From assembly GCA_029948255.1 (NCBI GenBank), contig JALIZF010001333.1:62001-126000 (forward strand): DNA of 64,000 bases, read 5' to 3'. Under the pieces are notes generated by a model. The model did no database searches. It was not told the origin of the DNA and was given only the letters and a program-made list of their open reading frames with translations. Below are positions 61,841 through 64,000 of the stretch, piece after piece. Each line of letters starts with the position of its first letter. Positions within the stretch are counted from its first letter, which is position 1. The DNA is from Telmatactis stephensoni. Its lineage: Eukaryota > Cnidaria > Anthozoa > Actiniaria > Isophelliidae. A program made the position numbers and the translations under genes.

Positions 61841-62424
61841 CAAGCTACCGTTGAAAGTTTTCAAAGGGATTTGGTTTGCAAAGAGGCTTAAAGAAAGCGT
61901 ATACAATCGAAGATGATTTTAAAGAAGCGCGTGGACGTTTGACGTTGCAAACAGCGACTGGGGCACATTCATAGATAATGAATATCCATATAAACTATTT
62001 TAATTCTGAATATCCATATATTGCTAGTGTACCCAGGAGCCATTTCGGTCTCAGCTTCTAGGTTCGATGATTTTGAAAGGGTCAATGTTTGTGCAAATAG
62101 CTATATATACAGCTTCCTGGTTCTGTCAAGAGTCATAGAGAGCGCGAAATAATAATAATAAAACATTAATAGTAACAGTACATTCGTGTGGTTGGCACTA
62201 CAACGCCGCTAAAACTACGGTCATAGGAATCATGAAGGGTAAAGGTAAACTTTATTTAGGCAGGGTGGCCTCACGGCTGGTATCCAGAGGGGCCCTTAGA
62301 CAGAAAACAATGATGCGTTTACAAACGTTTACAAACGTAAAGGCATACGTGTGGACGGGGCTTAGCGTCATACGATGTAAAAACGTTTTCACTTATTAAA
62401 TGGCGTTTTTACTTTATTTTTCAG

Positions 62425-64000
62425 CCAAGATCTAAAATCCAGTTCACTGCCGACCAAAACAGAGGGCCCTCCTGTTCCAATTATTCCCGATGACGACATT
62501 GATGACGGCGACGAAAACTTTCCTCTGATCACATCGGTGTTCTCACTCGCGTCTGGTGATGAAAATGACGAAGCGGAAAGCCAAGAAGCCAAAAAGGAAG
62601 CAAAGAAAGAGTCTCCAAAGGAAGTGACATCACCGGAAGTGACGTCACCGGAAGTTGGAATAAAATCACCCTGTAGCCCTCCCCAAGAAAATGGTCAAGT
62701 CCCTGTAACAGGTGTAAGAGTGAGTACTACGTCTCCAAAAGCAGGTAACGCGCCCTATTATGTAGGAAAAGGGAAGCTTATTTTACCCAAAACGGAAGAA
62801 AGTAAATCGAGAACGCCGTCAAAATCAGGTATGACGTTCAGTAAAATGGTGAGCATTCATCCTAATTCCAGCAACGACAGCAATGTAATCAAGAAAGGTA
62901 ATCTCAACGAAACCTCAACCCAAACCTCAGTGGTTATGACCAGAAATGCAGTTAAGAAGTCTGAGTCGGCTCAAACCTCTCACGTGACCGGAAGTAGCGT
63001 AGCAGCACCAATAGCAACTACTTCCGGTGATCCGGGTCCTGTCATGGTAAACCTCTCAGGTACACTTCCATTTCTTAACGTTAAATTAGCAACTACCCAA
63101 ATCGCGGTGCCGCCGATGAATACTCCTACAAGCAGCTTATCGACTTCAGTGTTGAGCTCGAGTTCTGCACTTGTACAGTTGATCAAAAAAATAACCCCAA
63201 CCACTACCACCGTCACTCCAAGTCATGGTTCTAACGTCGTGAAAAGTGCCGTCCCAGCTCCTGCGGTAACTTCTCCCAAGAGTAAAGTTCCAATTTCGAA
63301 CCTCAAATTACAGAAACCACGTCACGTGAACATAGCGCCCGCCCCTACAACCGCCATAAGCACTACTCGTTTAATCATGGTACCTCAAACCGCATCGTCC
63401 CCTGTAGCAACAAATCAAGTTGTATCCACGACTCAAGTGGGTAGTAATGTACCACGTGTTGTCATGGTACCCAAACAATCTAGTGCTTCCTCAGTATCGA
63501 CACCCACGAGCCAAATTATGTACCTCATTGAGAACAAAACCGCTGATGGGAAGACGTTGCGTTTTCTTATTCCCGAAAATGCAAAAATTATTACCAACAC
63601 CATCGCGACCACCAACAACAACAACACAACTTCTCCCAAAACTCCTGCTGCAGTTACAATTCCTGCTGCTTCTACCACGGCAGCACAACTGATAAAAATC
63701 ATTCCTAAACCACTGCAAACTACCAATATAGTAACACAGGCACCGAAAGTAGCAGTCGCGGCTGTACCATCTACACCTACAACAGCGACGACGACAGTTA
63801 TAGGCCATGCAGGGTCACTGACAAATACCGGACCACCTGCCGTAAATACAGGGAACATAACACCACCAGAGTCAACGTCACCTACAATTAACATGACGAC
63901 CTTGACATCACCGATTAGCGAAGAAGACTCGTTAAACACACCACCTATATCGCCTGCAGATACTGAAGAACCCCCTCCTGCTGACGACTCGATGGATTCC
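62425..64000 (+). CDS. 5' or internal exon of an unrelated Ser/Thr/Pro-rich, probably nuclear protein; runs off the window
   Basis: After the acceptor TTATTTTTCAG at 62424 one frame stays open for 525 codons to the window end; the first base belongs to a split codon, so upstream exons are expected but were not found. The product starts with an acidic patch (IPDDDIDDGDENFPLITSVF), then a Lys/Glu run and a repeated SPEVTSPEV motif. A very long Ser/Thr/Pro/Ala/Val-rich low-complexity stretch follows, with Lys-rich islands and a more ordered segment around MYLIENKTADGKTLRFLIPE (63520-63580). It ends in an acidic, proline-rich stretch. This composition resembles the disordered regions of chromatin or transcription cofactors and zinc-finger proteins, but I recognise no named family and see no zinc finger in this exon. 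It is unrelated to the channel array. Confidence 0.7.

Larger units (their letters stand above)
51605..62424. other. Repeat-rich spacer between gene C and the terminal exon
   Basis: No coding exon recognised on either strand. At least seven inverted-repeat elements (listed separately), one perfect 60-bp duplication, a short TC repeat near 59515 and a 43-bp near-duplication at 60589-60670. The ORFs at 60379-60987 overlap on both strands and lack any recognisable domain. Confidence 0.5.

Overview
This is an animal nuclear genome window: AT-rich, intron-dense and packed with short non-autonomous transposons and tRNA-derived SINEs. It looks like a cnidarian, most likely an anthozoan such as a coral. 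The species guess is inference from the receptor sequences and repeat style. No prokaryotic gene organisation, rRNA, CRISPR array or intact tRNA gene was seen.

The core is a head-to-tail array of three complete Cys-loop (pentameric) ligand-gated ion channel genes of the glycine/GABA-A receptor class, all on the + strand: gene A (11134-24316, 442 aa), gene B (27992-36242, 470 aa) and gene C (41359-51604, 432 aa). None is a single ORF. I assembled each from eight coding exons by splice sites, reading phase and homology between the three copies. All three share the intron phase series 2,1,0,2,1,1,0 and identical internal exon sizes of 68, 221 and 83 bp, so they arose by tandem duplication. A and B are close paralogues; C is more diverged. 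Two introns, the first of A and the last of C, need GC-AG splicing.

The selectivity filter before the pore helix M2 is unusual. The Pro-Ala-Arg of ordinary anion channels is replaced by Gly-Asn-Arg in A and B and by Gly-Glu-Arg in C. The C version matches the cation-channel signature of nicotinic and 5-HT3 receptors on an otherwise Gly/GABA-like body. The loop B glutamate that contacts glycine or GABA is Ser, Ser and Gly in A, B and C. The array may therefore encode chemically gated channels of altered ligand and ion preference.

Region by region: 1-11133 is repeats and unassigned DNA; 11-24 kb gene A; 24-28 kb spacer with an E-box-like repeat array; 28-36 kb gene B; 36-41 kb spacer with MITEs; 41-52 kb gene C, whose introns are largely transposon-derived; 52-62 kb MITE-rich spacer; 62425-64000 an open-ended exon of an unrelated Ser/Thr/Pro-rich protein, probably nuclear.
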